The translations under genes and the position numbers were made by a program. Positions 45,336 through 60,800 of a stretch of 64,000 nucleotides of DNA are shown piece after piece; positions within the stretch are counted from its first letter, which is position 1; each line of letters begins with the position of its first letter. The notes beneath the pieces were generated by a model that saw only the letters and a list, made by a program, of their open reading frames with translations, was not told the DNA's origin and made no database searches. Location of the stretch: contig CP136064.1 in the NCBI GenBank assembly GCA_032622095.1, positions 138,031,954-138,095,953 of the forward strand. Direction: 5' to 3'. The DNA is from Siphonodentalium dalli. Lineage: Eukaryota > Mollusca > Scaphopoda > Gadilida > Siphonodentaliidae.

Positions 45336-48300
45336 TGCCCTTAATTGACAAATATATAGATCTAAGTTGGACTACATTAACCGTTGTGTAATAAAATGAC
45401 CACACGCAGTTCGAAATATTGGTTATATGGGTCATCCCGAACTTGTGAATATCGTGATAGGTCGAAATATGGTAGTGATAGTCATTTGTGCCAATTCTAC
45501 AGTGCGGATACGCCCTTAATTGACAAATATATGGATTGAAGTAGGACTACATTGACCGTTGTGAAAGAAAAGGACCACACGCAGTTTGAAATATTGGTTA
45601 TATGGGTCATTCCGAACTTGTGAATATCGTGATAGGTCAAAATATGATAGTTATAGTCATTTGAACCAATTCTACAGCGCGGATGCGCCCTTAATTGACA
45701 TATTCATGTGTTGAAGATGGACTACATTGACAGAGGTGTACTAAAAGTAACACACGCAGTTCGAAATAGTGGTTATATGGGTCATCCGGAACTTGTGAAT
45801 ATCGTGATAGGTCAAAATATTACTGTTATAGTCATTTGGGCAAATTTCACAGTGCGGATACGCCCTTAATTGACATATATATAGATCGAAGTTGGACTAC
45901 ATTCACCGTTGTGCAACAAAAGGACCACACGCAGTTCGAAATATAGGTTATATGGGTCATCCCGAACTTGTGAATATCGTGATAGGTCAAAATATGATAG
46001 TTATAGTCATTTGAACCAATTCTACAGTGCAGATGCGCCCTTAATTGACAAATTCATGGGTCGAAGATGGACTACATTGACAGTGGTGTACTAAAAGTAC
46101 CACACGCAGTTCGAAATAGTGGTTATATGAGTCATCCCGAACTTGTGAATATCGTGATATGTCAAAATATTAATGTTATAGTCATTTGGGCAAATTTTAC
46201 AGTGCGGATACGCCCTTAATTGACAAATTCATGGGTTGAAGATGGACTACATTGACAGTGGTGTAATAAAAGTAACACACGCAGTTCGAAATAGTGGTTG
46301 TATGGGTCAATCCGAACTTGTGAATATCGTGATAGGTCAACATATTACTGTTATAGTCATTTGGACAAATTTCACAGTGCGGATACGCCCTTCATTGACA
46401 AATATATGGATCGAAGTTGGACTACATTGACCTTTGTGTAATAAAAGGACCACACGCAGTTCGAAATATTGGTTATATGGGTCATCCTGAACTTGTGAAT
46501 ATTGTGATAGGTCAAAATATGATAGTGATAGTCATTTGAACTAATTCAACTGTGCGGATACGCCCTTAATTGACAAATTAATTGGTTGAAGATGGACTAC
46601 ATTGACAGTGGTGTAATAAAAGTACCACACGCAGTTCGAAATAGTGGTTATATGGGTCATCCCGAACTTGTGAATATCGTGATAGGTCAAAATATTACTG
46701 TTATAGTCATTTGGGCAAATTTCACTGTGCGGATACGCCCTTAATTGACAAATATATAGATCTAAGTTGGACTACATTAACCGTTGTGTAATAAAAGGAC
46801 CACACGCAGTTCGAAATATTGGTTATATGGGTCATCCCGAACTTGTGAATATCGTGATAGGTCGAAATATGATAGTGGTAGTCAGTGCAGATGCGCCCTT
46901 AATTGACAAATTCATGGGTCGAAGATGGACTACATTGACAGTGGTGTACTAAAAGTACCACACGCAGTTCGAAATAGTGATTCTATGAGTCATCCCGAAC
47001 TTGTGAATATCGTGATATGTCAAAATATTAATGTTATAGTCATTTGGGCAAATTTCACAGTGCGGATACGCCCTTAATTGACAAATATATAGATCTAAGT
47101 TGGACTACATTAACCGTTGTGTAATAAAAGGACCACACGCAGTTCGAAATATTGGTTATATGGGTCATCCCGAACTTGTGAATATCGTGATAGGTCGAAA
47201 TATGATAGTGATAGTCATTTGTGCCAATTCTACAGTGCGGATACGCCCTTAATTGACAAATATATGGATTGAAGTTGGACTACATTGACCGTTGTGAAAG
47301 AAAAGGACCACACGCAGTTTGAAATATTGGTTATATGGGTCATTCCGAACTTGTGAATATCGTGATAGGTCAAAATATAATAGTTATAGTCATTTGAACC
47401 AATTCTACAGCGCGGATGCGCCCTTAATTGACAAATTCATGGGTTGAAGATGGACTACATTGACAGAGGTGTGCTAACAGTAACACACGCAGTTCGAAAT
47501 AGTGGTTATATGGGTCATCCCGAACTTGTGAATATCGTGATAGGTCAAAATATTACTGTTATAGTCATTTGGGCAAATTTCACAGTGCGGATACGCCCTT
47601 AATTGTCATATATATAGATCGAAGTTGGACTACATTCCCCGTTGTGTAACAAAAGGACCACACGCTGTTCGACATATTGGTTTATATGGGTCATCCCGAA
47701 CTTGTGAATATCGTGATAGGTCAAAATATGATAGTTATAGTCATTTGAACCAATTCTACAGTGCAGATGCGCCCTTAATTGGCAAATTCATGGGTCGAAG
47801 ATGGACTACATTGACAGTGGTGTACTAAAAGTACCACACGCAGTTCGAAATAGTGGTTATATGAGTCATCCCGAACTTGTGAATATCGTGATATGTCAAA
47901 ATATTAATGTTATAGTCATTTGGGCAAATTTTACAGTGCGGATACGCCCTTAATTGACAAATTCATGGGTTGAAGATGGACTACATTGACAGTGGTGTAA
48001 TAAAAGTAACACACGCAGTTCGAAATAGTGGTTGTATGGGTCAATCCGAACTTGTGAATATCGTGATAGGTCAACATATTACTGTTATAGTCATTTGGAC
48101 AAATTTCACAGTGCGGATACGCCCTTCATTGACAAATATATGGATCGAAGTTGGACTACATTCGAAATAGTGGTTCTATGAGTCATCCCGAACTTGTGAA
48201 TATCGTGATATGTCAAAATATTAATGTTATAGTCATTTGGGCAAATTTCACAGTGCGGATACGCCCTTAATTGACAAATATATAGATCTAAGTTGGACTA

Positions 48301-51300
48301 CATTAACCGTTGTGTAATAAAAGGACCACACGCAGTTCGAAATATTGGTTATATGGGTCATCCCGAACTTGTGAATATCGTGATAGGTCGAAATATGATA
48401 GTGATAGTCATTTGTGCCAATTCTACAGTGCGGATACGCCCTTAATTGACAAATATATGGATTGAAGTTGGACTACATTGACCGTTGTGAAAGAAAAGGA
48501 CCTCACGCAGTTTGAAATATTGGTTATATGGGTCATTCCGAACTTGTGAATATCGTGATAGGTCAAAATATAATAGTTATAGTCATTTGAACCAATTCTA
48601 CAGCGCGGATGCGCCCTTAATTGACAAATTCATGGGTTGAAGATGGACTACATTGACAGAGGTGTACTAAAAGTAACACAGGCAGTTCGAAATAGTGGTT
48701 ATATGGGTCATCCCGAACTTGTGAATATCGTTATAGGTCAAAATATTACTGTTATAGTCATTTGGGCAAATTTCACAGTGCGGATACGCCCTTAATTGTC
48801 ATATATATAGATCGAAGTTGGACTACATTCACCGTCGTGTAACAAAAGGACCACACGCTGTTCGAAATATTGGTTTATATGGGTCATCCCGAACTTGTGA
48901 ATATCGTGATAGGTCAAAATATGATAGTTATAGTCATTTGAACCAATTCTACAGTGCAGATGCGCCCTTAATTGGCAAATTCATGGGTCGAAGATTGACT
49001 ACATTGACAGTGGTGTACTAAAAGTACCACACGCAGTTCTAAATAGTGGTTATATGAGTCATCCCGAACTTGTGAATATCGTGATATGTCAAAATATTAA
49101 TGTTATAGTCATTTGGGCAAATTTTACAGTGCGGATACGCCCTTAATTGACAAATTCATGGGTTGAAGATGGACTACATTGACAGTGGTGTAATAAAAGT
49201 AACACACGCAGTTCGAAATAGTGGTTGTATGGGTCAATCCGAACTTGTGAATATCGTGATAGGTCAACATATTACTATTATAGTCATTTGGACAAATTTC
49301 ACAGTGCGGATACGCCTTTCATTGACAAATATATGGATCGAAGTTGGACTACATTGACCTTTGTGTAATAAAAGGACCACACGCAGTTCGAAATATTGGT
49401 TATATGGGTCATCCTGAACTTGTGAATATCGTGATAGGTCAAAATATGATAGTGATAGTCATTTGAACCAATTCTACTTTGCGGATACGCCCTTAATTGA
49501 CAAATTCATGTGTTGAAGATGGACTACATTGACAGTGGTGTAATAAAAGTACCACAAGCAGTTCGAAATAGTGGTTATATGGGTCATCCCGAACTTGTGA
49601 ATATCGTGATAGGTCAAAATATTACTGTTATAGTCCTTTGGGCAAATTTCACAGTGCGGATACGCCCTTAATTGACAAATATATAGATCTAAGTTGGACT
49701 ACATTAACCGTTGTGTAATAAAAGGACCAGACGCAGTTCGAAATATTGGTTATATGGGTCATCCCGAACTTGTGAATATCGTGATAGGTCGAAATATGAT
49801 AGTGATAGTCATTTGTGCCAATTCTACAGTGCGGATACGCCCTTAATTGACAAATATATGGATTTAAGTTGGACTACATTGACCGTTGTGAAAGAAAAGG
49901 ACCACACGCAGTTTGAAATATTGGTTATATGGGTCATTCCGAACTTGTGAATATCGTGATAGGTCAAAATATGATAGTTATAGTCATTTGAACCAATTCT
50001 ACAGCGCGGATGCGCCCTTAATTGACAAATGCATGGGTTGAAGATGGACTACATTGACAGAGTTGTACTAAAAGTGACACACGCAGTTCGAAATAGTGGT
50101 TATATGGGTCATCCGGAACTTGTGAATATCGTGATAGGTCAAAATATTACTGTTATAGTCATTTGGGCAAATTTCACAGTGCGGATAAGCCCTTAATTGA
50201 CACATATATGGATCGAAGTTGGACTACATTCACCGTTGTGTAATAAAAGCACCACACGCAGTTCGAAATATTGGTTTAATATATGGGTCATCCAGAACTT
50301 GTCAATATCGTGATAGGTCGAAATATGATAGTAATAGTCATTTGTGCCAATTCTACAGTGCGGATACGCCCTTAATTGACAAGTTCATGTGTTGAAGATG
50401 GACTACATTGACACTGGTGTAATAAAAGTACCACACGCAGTTCGAAATAGTGGTTGTATGGTCATCCCGAACTTGTGAAATCGTGATAGGTCAAAATATT
50501 ACTGTTATAGTCATTTGGGCAAATTTCACAGTGCGGATACGCCCTTAATTGACATATATATAGATCGAAGTTGGACTACATTCACCGTTGTGTAACAAAA
50601 GGACCACACGCAGTTCGAAATATTGGTTATATGGGTCATCCCGAACTTGTGAATATCGTGATTGGTCAAAATATTATAGTTATAGTCATTTGAACCAATT
50701 CTACAGTGCGGATGCGCCATCAATTGACAAATTCATGGATTGAAGATGGAATACATTGACAGTGGTGTAATAAAAGTAACACACGCAGTTCGAAATAGTT
50801 GTTATATGGGTCATCCCGAACTTGTGAATATCGTGATAGGTCAAAATATTACTGTTATAGTCATTTGGGCAAATTTCACAGTGCGGATACGCCCTTAATT
50901 GACAAATATATGGATCGAATTTGGACTACATTCACCGTTGTGTAATAAAATGACCACACGCAGTTCGAAATATTGGTTATATGGGTCATCCAGAACTTGT
51001 GAATATCGTGATAGGTCGAAATATGATAGTAATAGTCATTTGTGCCAATTCTACAGTGCGGATACGCCCTTAATTGACAAATTCATGGGTTGAAGATGGA
51101 CTACATTGACAGTGGTGTAATAAAAGTAACACACGCAGTTCGAAATTGTGGTTGTATGGTCATCCCGAACTTGTGAATATCGTGATATGTTAAAATATTA
51201 CTGTTATAGTCATTTGGGCAAATTTCACAGTGCGGATACGCCCTTAATTGACAAATATATAGATCGAAGTTGGACTACATTCAACGTTGTGTAACAAAAG

Positions 51301-51674
51301 GACCACACGCAGTTCGAAATATTGGTTATATGGGTCATCCCGAACTTGTGAATATCGTGATAGGTCAAAATATTATAGTTATAGTCATTTGAACCAATTA
51401 ATTAATTGACAAATTCATGGGTCGAAGATGGACTACATTGACCTTTGTGTAATAAAAGGACCACACGCAGTTCGAAATATTGGTTATATGGGTCATCCCG
51501 AACTTGTGAATATCGTGATAGGTCGAAATATGATAGCAATAGTCATTTGTGCCAATTCTACAGTGCGGATACGCCCTTAATTGACAAATATATGGATTGA
51601 AGTTGGACTACATTGACCGTTGTGAAAGAAAAGGACCACACGCACTTCGAAATATTAGTTAATTGGGCCATCCC
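45336..51674 (+). repeat. Sat1 array D
   Basis: About 36-37 plus-orientation monomers. A block of about 1,193 bp (seven monomers, one shortened) is repeated internally: landmarks at 47,625 and 47,970 return at 48,818 and 49,163. Some monomers have lost 15-80 bp, for example at 46,880 and 48,163. The same-strand ~64-codon frames once per monomer are not conserved as proteins. The array ends at GGGCCATCCCGGG. Confidence 0.96.
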
Positions 51675-52020
51675 GGGCGTGGCTCGTGATTTTTGTAGAA
51701 TGGGTACATTTTAATGAGTGTGCGAAATGTCAGTACACATAGTGCAGTGGAAAGTGCGCTCGGGCTCTTGGGTGGGGTCATGGTGTCATATTGGGTTAAA
51801 CGAGGTTTCCGTGACTCGTGATGACCAAGAATTTAGGAATTCGAACTGCGTGGCTTGCAATTATTGTAGAGTGGGTACATCTTAATTAGTGTGCGAAATT
51901 TCAGTGCCCAAAGTATAGCGGAAAGTGCGCACGGGCTCTTGAGGTGGGTCATGGGTGTAATAATGAGTTTAACGAGGTTTCCGTGACTCGTGATGACCCA
52001 TACTATAGGAGTTCGAACTC
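51675..52020 (-). repeat. Sat2, two monomers
   Basis: Two ~172-bp units with GTGGCTCGTGAT, AGTGTGCGAAAT, GGAAAGTGCGC and GTTTCCGTGACTCGTGATGA. They end at GGAGTTCGAACTC and pass abruptly back to Sat1 (AATTGACAAATTCATGGG). By the shared GATGACCCA/TTCGAACTGCGTG box they are inverted relative to the Sat1 on either side. Confidence 0.9.
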
Positions 52021-53539
52021 AATTGACAAATTCATGGGTCGAAGATGGACTACATTGACAGTGGTGTACTAAAAGTACCACACGCAGTTCAAAATAGTGG
52101 TTATATGAGTCATCCCGAACTTGTGAATATCGTGATATGTCCAAAATATTAATGTTATAGTCATTTGGGCAAATTTTACAGTGCGGATACGCCCTTAATT
52201 GACAAATTCATGGGTTGAAGATGGACTACATTGACAGTGGTGTAATACAAGTAACACACGCAGTTCGAAATAGTGGTTGTATGGGTCAATCCGAACTTGT
52301 GAATATCGTGATAGGTCAACATATTACTGTTATAGTCATTTGGACAAATTTCACAGTGCGGATACGCCCTTCATTGACAAATATATGGATCGAAGTTGGA
52401 CTACATTGACCTTTGTGTAATAAAAGGACCACACGCAGTTCGAAATATTGGTTATATGGGTCATCCTGAACTTGTGAATATTGTGAAAGGTCAAAATATG
52501 ATAGTGATAGTCATTTGAACCAATTATACAGTGCGGATACGCCCTTAATTGACAAATTCATTGGTTGAAGATGGACTACATTAACCGTTGTGTAATAAAA
52601 GAACCACACGCAGTTCGAAATATTGGTTATATGGGTCATCCCGAACTTGTGAATATCGTGATAGGTCGAAATATGATAGTGATAGTCATTTGTGCCAATT
52701 CTACAGTGCGGATACGCCCTTAATTGACAAATATATGGATTGAAGTTGGACTACATTGACCGTTGTGAAAGAAAAGGACCACACGCAGTTTGAAATATTG
52801 GTTATATGGGTCATTCCGGACTTGTGAATATCGTGATAGGTCAAAATATGATAGTTATAGTCATTTGAACCAATTCTACAGCGCGGATGCGCCCTTAATT
52901 GACAAATTCATGGGTTGAAGATGGACTACATTGACAGAGGTGTACTAAAAGTAACACACGCAGTTCGAAATAGTGGTTATATGGGTCATCCCGAACTTGT
53001 GAATATCGTGATAGGTCAAAATATTACTGTTATAGTCATTTGGGCAAATTTTACAGTGCGGATACGCCCTTAATTGACAAATATATGGATTGAAGTTGGA
53101 CTACATTGACCGTTGTGTAATAAAAGGACCACACGCAGTTCGAAATATTGGTTATATGGGTCATCCAGAACTTGTGAATATCGTGATAGGTCGAAATATT
53201 ATAGTAATAGTCATTTGTGCCAATTCTACAGTGCGGATACGCCCTTAATTGACAAATTCATGTGTTGAAGATGGACTACATTGACAGTGGTGTAATAAAA
53301 GTACCACTCGCAGTTCGAAATAGTGGTTGTATTGTCATCCCGAACTTGCGAATATCGTGATAGGTCAAAATATTACTGTTATAGTCATTTGGGCAAATTT
53401 CACAGTGCGGATACGCCCTTAATTGACATATATATAGATCGAAGTTGGACTACATTCACCGTTGTGTAACAAAAGGACCACACGCAGTTCGAAATATTGG
53501 TTATATGGGTCATCCCGAACTTGTGAATATCGTGATAGG
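52021..53539 (+). repeat. Sat1 array D2
   Basis: About nine plus-orientation monomers lie between the two Sat2 monomers and PLE copy 3. The array is present in the first duplication unit only. It ends at GTGATAGGTCGAAATATGAT, the PLE junction. Confidence 0.95.
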
Positions 53540-54837
53540 TCGAAATATGATTTTTATGAGAAAGAACGCATAGGCACAGGGAAAATCTTTTAACCTAAGT
53601 TTGTGTCTGGAGTTTCGCATCCAGATTTGGATTTTGTTTTGATGTCGGAATGTTCCGATGTGTATTGGATTAATGTCCAATATTGTTTGTTGAGATACAA
53701 ATTAATTTGCTTGAAATGGATGAGCCGAGTGGCTTTGTTTTGGGTATGCAGGCAATGGTCCCGCGTTGAGCAGATTAAATTGTTTTAGTGGTACATGGTC
53801 GCTAATCAGCCGATATTTGAGGAAGCGATGAATGAACTAACTTATCCCGAAGACTAGGATTTTTCTTGTATGCAATTATTGCCCGTGAATCCGACAGTTC
53901 GGCGTGCTCGTCAGCGAATGACTTGAACTCATCTTTGAGAATTCCAGCCACTTCTACGTTATGTCTGTTGTATACCAGTGGGTAACACACGAAGGTTTTG
54001 GGTGTCACATAACCCGCTAATTGGTTAATACCTGTAGGCCATAGGGTCTGAAGTTCCCCTATCCAATATCCCTCGCTTTCTTTCCGGTGGATAGTTGTTT
54101 CTTCCACAGATTCCGTCACAGTGGTTTGTTCAATAGGTTGGAAACTAAAGTGTAGTCTGACACTGTGACCGTCTACATTAAAGTGCTGTGCAACAAATGT
54201 GTCCTGCTCATTATACATGTCACTGAGATGCCTTTGAATTCTCTTTTTTATAGAATTTTGGGTTTCTCCAACATATTGCATTTTGCATCTCTTGCATGTG
54301 ATTTGGTAAATAAGATTTTCAGAGTCACAATCCAAATTGTTGCACATACGATAAACATTTTTGGTCTGGTGACTGAAGAAAGACGAGCCCGTGTTAAGGT
54401 AGTTCATTTTGTTCAGACTACAGACCTTTTTTGAGCAAAATTTAGAAGATCCCGAACCCAATACGGGACGTCGAATGCTTATTTTCTTAGGTATATGTTC
54501 ATTATCATTAGAAATTGTTGGGTTTTCAATTTGGAAAATGGTTTCGGACTTTATGCTGCGGAGGAATCTCTTCGAGTATCCCCGCGAGCGCAAGGCCAGG
54601 AACAGTGTATTACATGCTTGATTGAAAGATGTCAGACTGCTACTGTTTCTATGGAACCTGATGACTTGTGATTTGATTATCCCCTTGAATGTATGAGGTG
54701 GATGGAATGAATGTTTGTCCAGGAGTTGATCTGAATCACTCGGTTTGAAATATACCTTGGTGTCGAAAATTGAATTAGCTTTAAATTGTTCCCCCTTAAA
54801 AATGGTGAGGTCCAGGAAATCGATGGATGTTTCTGAA
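53540..54837 (-). mobile_element. 5'-truncated Penelope-like element (PLE copy 3)
   Basis: Almost identical to copy 2, with the same 5' break (GATGTTTCTGA to GCCCTTAATTGAC). On the left it joins Sat1 at the same point as copy 1. The shared 5' break shows that copies 2 and 3 derive from one insertion duplicated with its surroundings. Confidence 0.93.
53802..54837 (-). pseudogene. Truncated PLE ORF2 (third copy)
   Basis: Same content as the frame at 44,300-45,335: the end of the RT, Cys knuckles and a complete-looking GIY-YIG block. One visible change is IYQITC for IYLITC in the first nuclease strand. The frame is still open to its stop at 53,802, which fits recent duplication rather than selection. 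Confidence 0.85.
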
Positions 54838-57800
54838 TGCCCTTAATTGACAAATATATAGATCTAAGTTGGACTACATTAACCGTTGTGTAATAAAATG
54901 ACCACACGCAGTTCGAAATATTGGTTATATGGGTCATCCCGAACTTGTGAATATTGTGATAGGTCGAAATATGGTAGTGATAGTCATTTGTGCCAATTCT
55001 ACAGTGCGGATACGCCCTTAATTGACAAATATATGGATTGAAGTAGGACTACATTGACCGTTGTGAAAGAAAAGGACCACACGCAGTTTGAAATATTGGT
55101 TATATGGGTCATTCCGAACTTGTGAATATCGTGATAGGTCAAAATATGATAGTTATAGTCATTTGAACCAATTCTACAGCGCGGATGCGCCCTTAATTGA
55201 CATATTCATGTGTTGAAGATGGACTACATTGACAGAGGTGTACTAAAAGTAACACACGCAGTTCGAAATAGTGGTTATATGGGTCATCCGGAACTTGTGA
55301 ATATCGTGATAGGTCAAAATATTACTGTTATAGTCATTTGGGCAAATTTCACAGTGCGGATACGCCCTTAATTGACATATATATAGATCGAAGTTGGACT
55401 ACATTCACCGTTGTGCAACAAAAGGACCACACGCAGTTCGAAATATAGGTTATATGGGTCATCCCGAACTTGTGAATATCGTGATAGGTCAAAATATGAT
55501 AGTTATAGTCATTTGAACCAATTCTACAGTGCAGATGCGCCCTTAATTGACAAATTCATGGGTCGAAGATGGACTACATTGACAGTGGTGTACTAAAAGT
55601 ACCACACGCAGTTCGAAATAGTGGTTATATGAGTCATCCCGAACTTGTGAATATCGTGATATGTCAAAATATTAATGTTATAGTCATTTGGGCAAATTTT
55701 ACATTGCGGATACGCCCTTAATTGACAAATTCATGGGTTGAAGATGGACTACATTGACAGTGGTGTAATAAAAGTAACACACGCAGTTCGAAATAGTGGT
55801 TGTATGGGTCAATCCGAACTTGTGAATATCGTGATAGGTCAACATATTACTGTTATAGTCATTTGGACAAATTTCACAGTGCGGATACGCCCTTCATTGA
55901 CAAATATATGTATCGAAGTTGGACTACATTGACCTTTGTGTAATAAAAGGACCACACGCAGTTCGAAATATTGGTTATATGGGTCATCCTGAACTTGTGA
56001 ATATTGTGATAGGTCAAAATATGATAGTGATAGTGATTTGAACTAATTCAACTGTGCGGATACGCCCTTAATTGACAAATTAATTGGTTGAAGATGGACT
56101 ACATTGACAGTGGTGTAATAAAAGTACCACACGCAGTTCGAAATAGTGGTTATATGGGTCATCCCGAACTTGTGAATATCGTGATAGGTCAAAATATTAC
56201 TGTTATAGTCATTTGGGCAAATTTCACTGTGCGGATACGCCCTTAATTGACAAATATATAGATCTAAGTTGGACTACATTAACCGTTGTGTAATAAAAGG
56301 ACCACACGCAGTTCGAAATATTGGTTATATGGGTCATCCCGAACTTGTGAATATCGTGATAGGTCGAAATATGATAGTGGTAGTCAGTGCAGATGCGCCC
56401 TTAATTGACAAATTCATGGGTCGAAGATGGACTACATTGACAGTGGTGTACTAAAAGTACCACACGCAGTTCGAAATAGTGATTCTATGAGTCATCCCGA
56501 ACTTGTGAATATCGTGATATGTCAAAATATTAATGTTATAGTCATTTGGGCAAATTTCACAGTGCGGATACGCCCTTAATTGACAAATATATAGATCTAA
56601 GTTGGACTACATTAACCGTTGTGTAATAAAAGGACCACACGCAGTTCGAAATATTGGTTATATGGGTCATCCCGAACTTGTGAATATCGTGATAGGTCGA
56701 AATATGATAGTGATAGTCATTTGTGCCAATTCTACAGTGCGGATACGCCCTTAATTGACAAATATATGGATTGAAGTTGGACTACATTGACCGTTGTGAA
56801 AGAAAAGGACCACACGCAGTTTGAAATATTGGTTATATGGGTCATTCCGAACTTGTGAATATCGTGATAGGTCAAAATATAATAGTTATAGTCATTTGAA
56901 CCAATTCTACAGCGCGGATGCGCCCTTAATTGACAAATTCATGGGTTGAAGATGGACTACATTGACAGAGGTGTGCTAACAGTAACACACGCAGTTCGAA
57001 ATAGTGGTTATATGGGTCATCCCGAACTTGTGAATATCGTGATAGGTCAAAATATTACTGTTATAGTCATTTGGGCAAATTTCACAGTGCGGATACGCCC
57101 TTAATTGTCATATATATAGATCGAAGTTGGACTACATTCACCGTTGTGTAACAAAAGGACCACACGCTGTTCGAAATATTGGTTTATATGGGTCATCCCG
57201 AACTTGTGAATATCGTGATAGGTCAAAATATGATAGTTATAGTCATTTGAACCAATTCTACAGTGCAGATGCGCCCTTAATTGGCAAATTCATGGGTCGA
57301 AGATGGACTACATTGACAGTGGTGTACTAAAAGTACCACACGCAGTTCGAAATAGTGGTTATATGAGTCATCCCGAACTTGTGAATATCGTGATATGTCA
57401 AAATATTAATGTTATAGTCATTTGGGCAAATTTTACAGTGCGGATACGCCCTTAATTGACAAATTCATGGGTTGAAGATGGACTACATTGACAGTGGTGT
57501 AATAAAAGTAACACACGCAGTTCGAAATAGTGGTTGTATGGGTCAATCCGAACTTGTGAATATCGTGATAGGTCAACATATTACTGTTATAGTCATTTGG
57601 ACAAATTTCACAGTGCGGATACGCCCTTCATTGACAAATATATGGATCGAAGTTGGACTACATTCGAAATAGTGGTTCTATGAGTCATCCCGAACTTGTG
57701 AATATCGTGATATGTCAAAATATTAATGTTATAGTCATTTGGGCAAATTTCACAGTGCGGATACGCCCTTAATTGACAAATATATAGATCTAAGTTGGAC

Positions 57801-60800
57801 TACATTAACCGTTGTGTAATAAAAGGACCACACGCAGTTCGAAATATTGGTTATATGGGTCATCCCGAACTTGTGAATATCGTGATAGGTCGAAATATGA
57901 TAGTGATAGTCATTTGTGCCAATTCTACAGTGCGGATACGCCCTTAATTGACAAATATATGGATTGAAGTTGGACTACATTGACCGTTGTGAAAGAAAAG
58001 GACCACACGCAGTTTGAAATATTGGTTATATGGGTCATTCCGAACTTGTGAATATCGTGATAGGTCAAAATATAATAGTTATAGTCATTTGAACCAATTC
58101 TACAGCGCGGATGCGCCCTTAATTGACAAATTCATGGGTTGAAGATGGACTACATTGACAGAGGTGTACTAAAAGTAACACACGCAGTTCGAAATAGTGG
58201 TTATATGGGTCATCCCGAACTTGTGAATATCGTTATAGGTCAAAATATTACTGTTATAGTCATTTGGGCAAATTTCACAGTGCGGATACGCCCTTAATTG
58301 TCATATATATAGATCGAAATTGGACTACATTCACCGTTGTGTAACAAAAGGACCACACGCTGTTCGAAATATTGGTTTATATGGGTCATCCCGAACTTGT
58401 GAATATCGTGATAGGTCAAAATATGATAGTTATAGTCATTTGAACCAATTCTACAGTGCAGATGCGCCCTTAATTGGCAAATTCATGGGTCGAAGATGGA
58501 CTACATTGACAGTGGTGTACTAAAAGTACCACACGCAGTTCTAAATAGTGGTTATATGAGTCATCCCGAACTTGTGAATATCGTGATATGTCAAAATATT
58601 AATGTTATAGTCATTTGGGCAAATTTTACAGTGCGGATACGCCCTTAATTGACAAATTCATGGGTTGAAGATGGACTACATTGACAGTGGTGTAATAAAA
58701 GTAACACACGCAGTTCGAAATAGTGGTTGTATGGGTCAATCCGAACTTGTGAATATCGTGATAGGTCAACATATTACTATTATAGTCATTTGGACAAATT
58801 TCACAGTGCGGATACGCCTTTCATTGACAAATATATGGATCGAAGTTGGACTACATTGACCTTTGTGTAATAAAAGGACCACACGCAGTTCGAAATATTG
58901 GTTATATGGGTCATCCTGAACTTGTGAATATCGTGATAGGTCAAAATATGATAGTGATAGTCATTTGAACCAATTCTACTTTGCGGATACGCCCTTAATT
59001 GACAAATTCATGTGTTGAAGATGGACTACATTGACAGTGGTGTAATAAAAGTACCACAAGCAGTTCGAAATAGTGGTTATATGGGTCATCCCGAACTTGT
59101 GAATATCGTGATAGGTCAAAATATTACTGTTATAGTCCTTTGGGCAAATTTCACAGTGCGGATACGCCCTTAATTGACAAATATATAGATCTAAGTTGGA
59201 CTACATTAACCGTTGTGTAATAAAAGGACCAGACGCAGTTCGAAATATTGGTTATATGGGTCATCCCGAACTTGTGAATATCGTGATAGGTCGAAATATG
59301 ATAGTGATAGTCATTTGTGCCAATTCTACAGTGCGGATACGCCCTTAATTGACAAATATATGGATTTAAGTTGGACTACATTGACCGTTGTGAAAGAAAA
59401 GGACCACACGCAGTTTGAAATATTGGTTATATGGGTCATTCCGAACTTGTGAATATCGTGATAGGTCAAAATATGATAGTTATAGTCATTTGAACCAATT
59501 CTACAGCGCGGATGCGCCCTTAATTGACAAATTCATGGGTTGAAGATGGACTACATTGACAGAGTTGTACTAAAAGTGACACACGCAGTTCGAAATAGTG
59601 GTTATATGGGTCATCCGGAACTTGTGAATATCGTGATAGGTCAAAATATTACTGTTATAGTCATTTGGGCAAATTTCACAGTGCGGATAAGCCCTTAATT
59701 GACACATATATGGATCGAAGTTGGACTACATTCACCGTTGTGTAATAAAAGCACCACACGCAATTCGAAATATTGGTTTAATATATGGGTCATCCAGAAC
59801 TTGTCAATATCGTGATAGGTCGAAATATGATAGTAATAGTCATTTGTGCCAATTCTACAGTGCGGATACGCCCTTAATTGACAAGTTCATGTGTTGAAGA
59901 TGGACTACATTGACACTGGTGTAATAAAAGTACCACACGCAGTTCGAAATAGTGGTTGTATGGTCATCCCGAACTTGTGAAATCGTGATAGGTCAAAATA
60001 TTACTGTTATAGTCATTTGGGCAAATTTCACAGTGCGGATACGCCCTTAATTGACATATATATAGATCGAAGTTGGACTACATTCACCGTTGTGTAACAA
60101 AAGGACCACACGCAGTTCGAAATATTGGTTATATGGGTCATCCCGAACTTGTGAATATCGTGATTGGTCAAAATATTATAGTTATAGTCATTTGAACCAA
60201 TTCTACAGTGCGGATGCGCCATCAATTGACAAATTCATGGATTGAAGATGGAATACATTGACAGTGGTGTAATAAAAGTAACACACGCAGTTCGAAATAG
60301 TTGTTATATGGGTCATCCCGAACTTGTGAATATCGTGATAGGTCAAAATATTACTGTTATAGTCATTTGGGCAAATTTCACAGTGCGGATACGCCCTTAA
60401 TTGACAAATATATGGATCGAATTTGGACTACATTCACCGTTGTGTAATAAAATGACCACACGCAGTTCGAAATATTGGTTATATGGGTCATCCAGAACTT
60501 GTGAATATCGTGATAGGTCGAAATATGATAGTAATAGTCATTTGTGCCAATTCTACAGTGCGGATACGCCCTTAATTGACAAATTCATGGGTTGAAGATG
60601 GACTACATTGACAGTGGTGTAATAAAAGTAACACACGCAGTTCGAAATTGTGGTTGTATGGTCATCCCGAACTTGTGAATATCGTGATATGTTAAAATAT
60701 TACTGTTATAGTCATTTGGGCAAATTTCACAGTGCGGATACGCCCTTAATTGACAAATATATAGATCGAAGTTGGACTACATTCAACGTTGTGTAACAAA

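Larger units (their letters stand above)
44046..52020. repeat. Segmental duplication, copy 1 (7,975 bp)
   Basis: PLE copy 2, the following Sat1 array and the first two Sat2 monomers recur at 53,548-61,522 with a constant offset of 9,502 bp. Nine separate landmarks all show the same offset. Differences are rare single bases. Left of the block, copy 1 has the full-length PLE whereas copy 2 has Sat1. Right of it, copy 1 returns to Sat1 and copy 2 continues in Sat2. Confidence 0.93.
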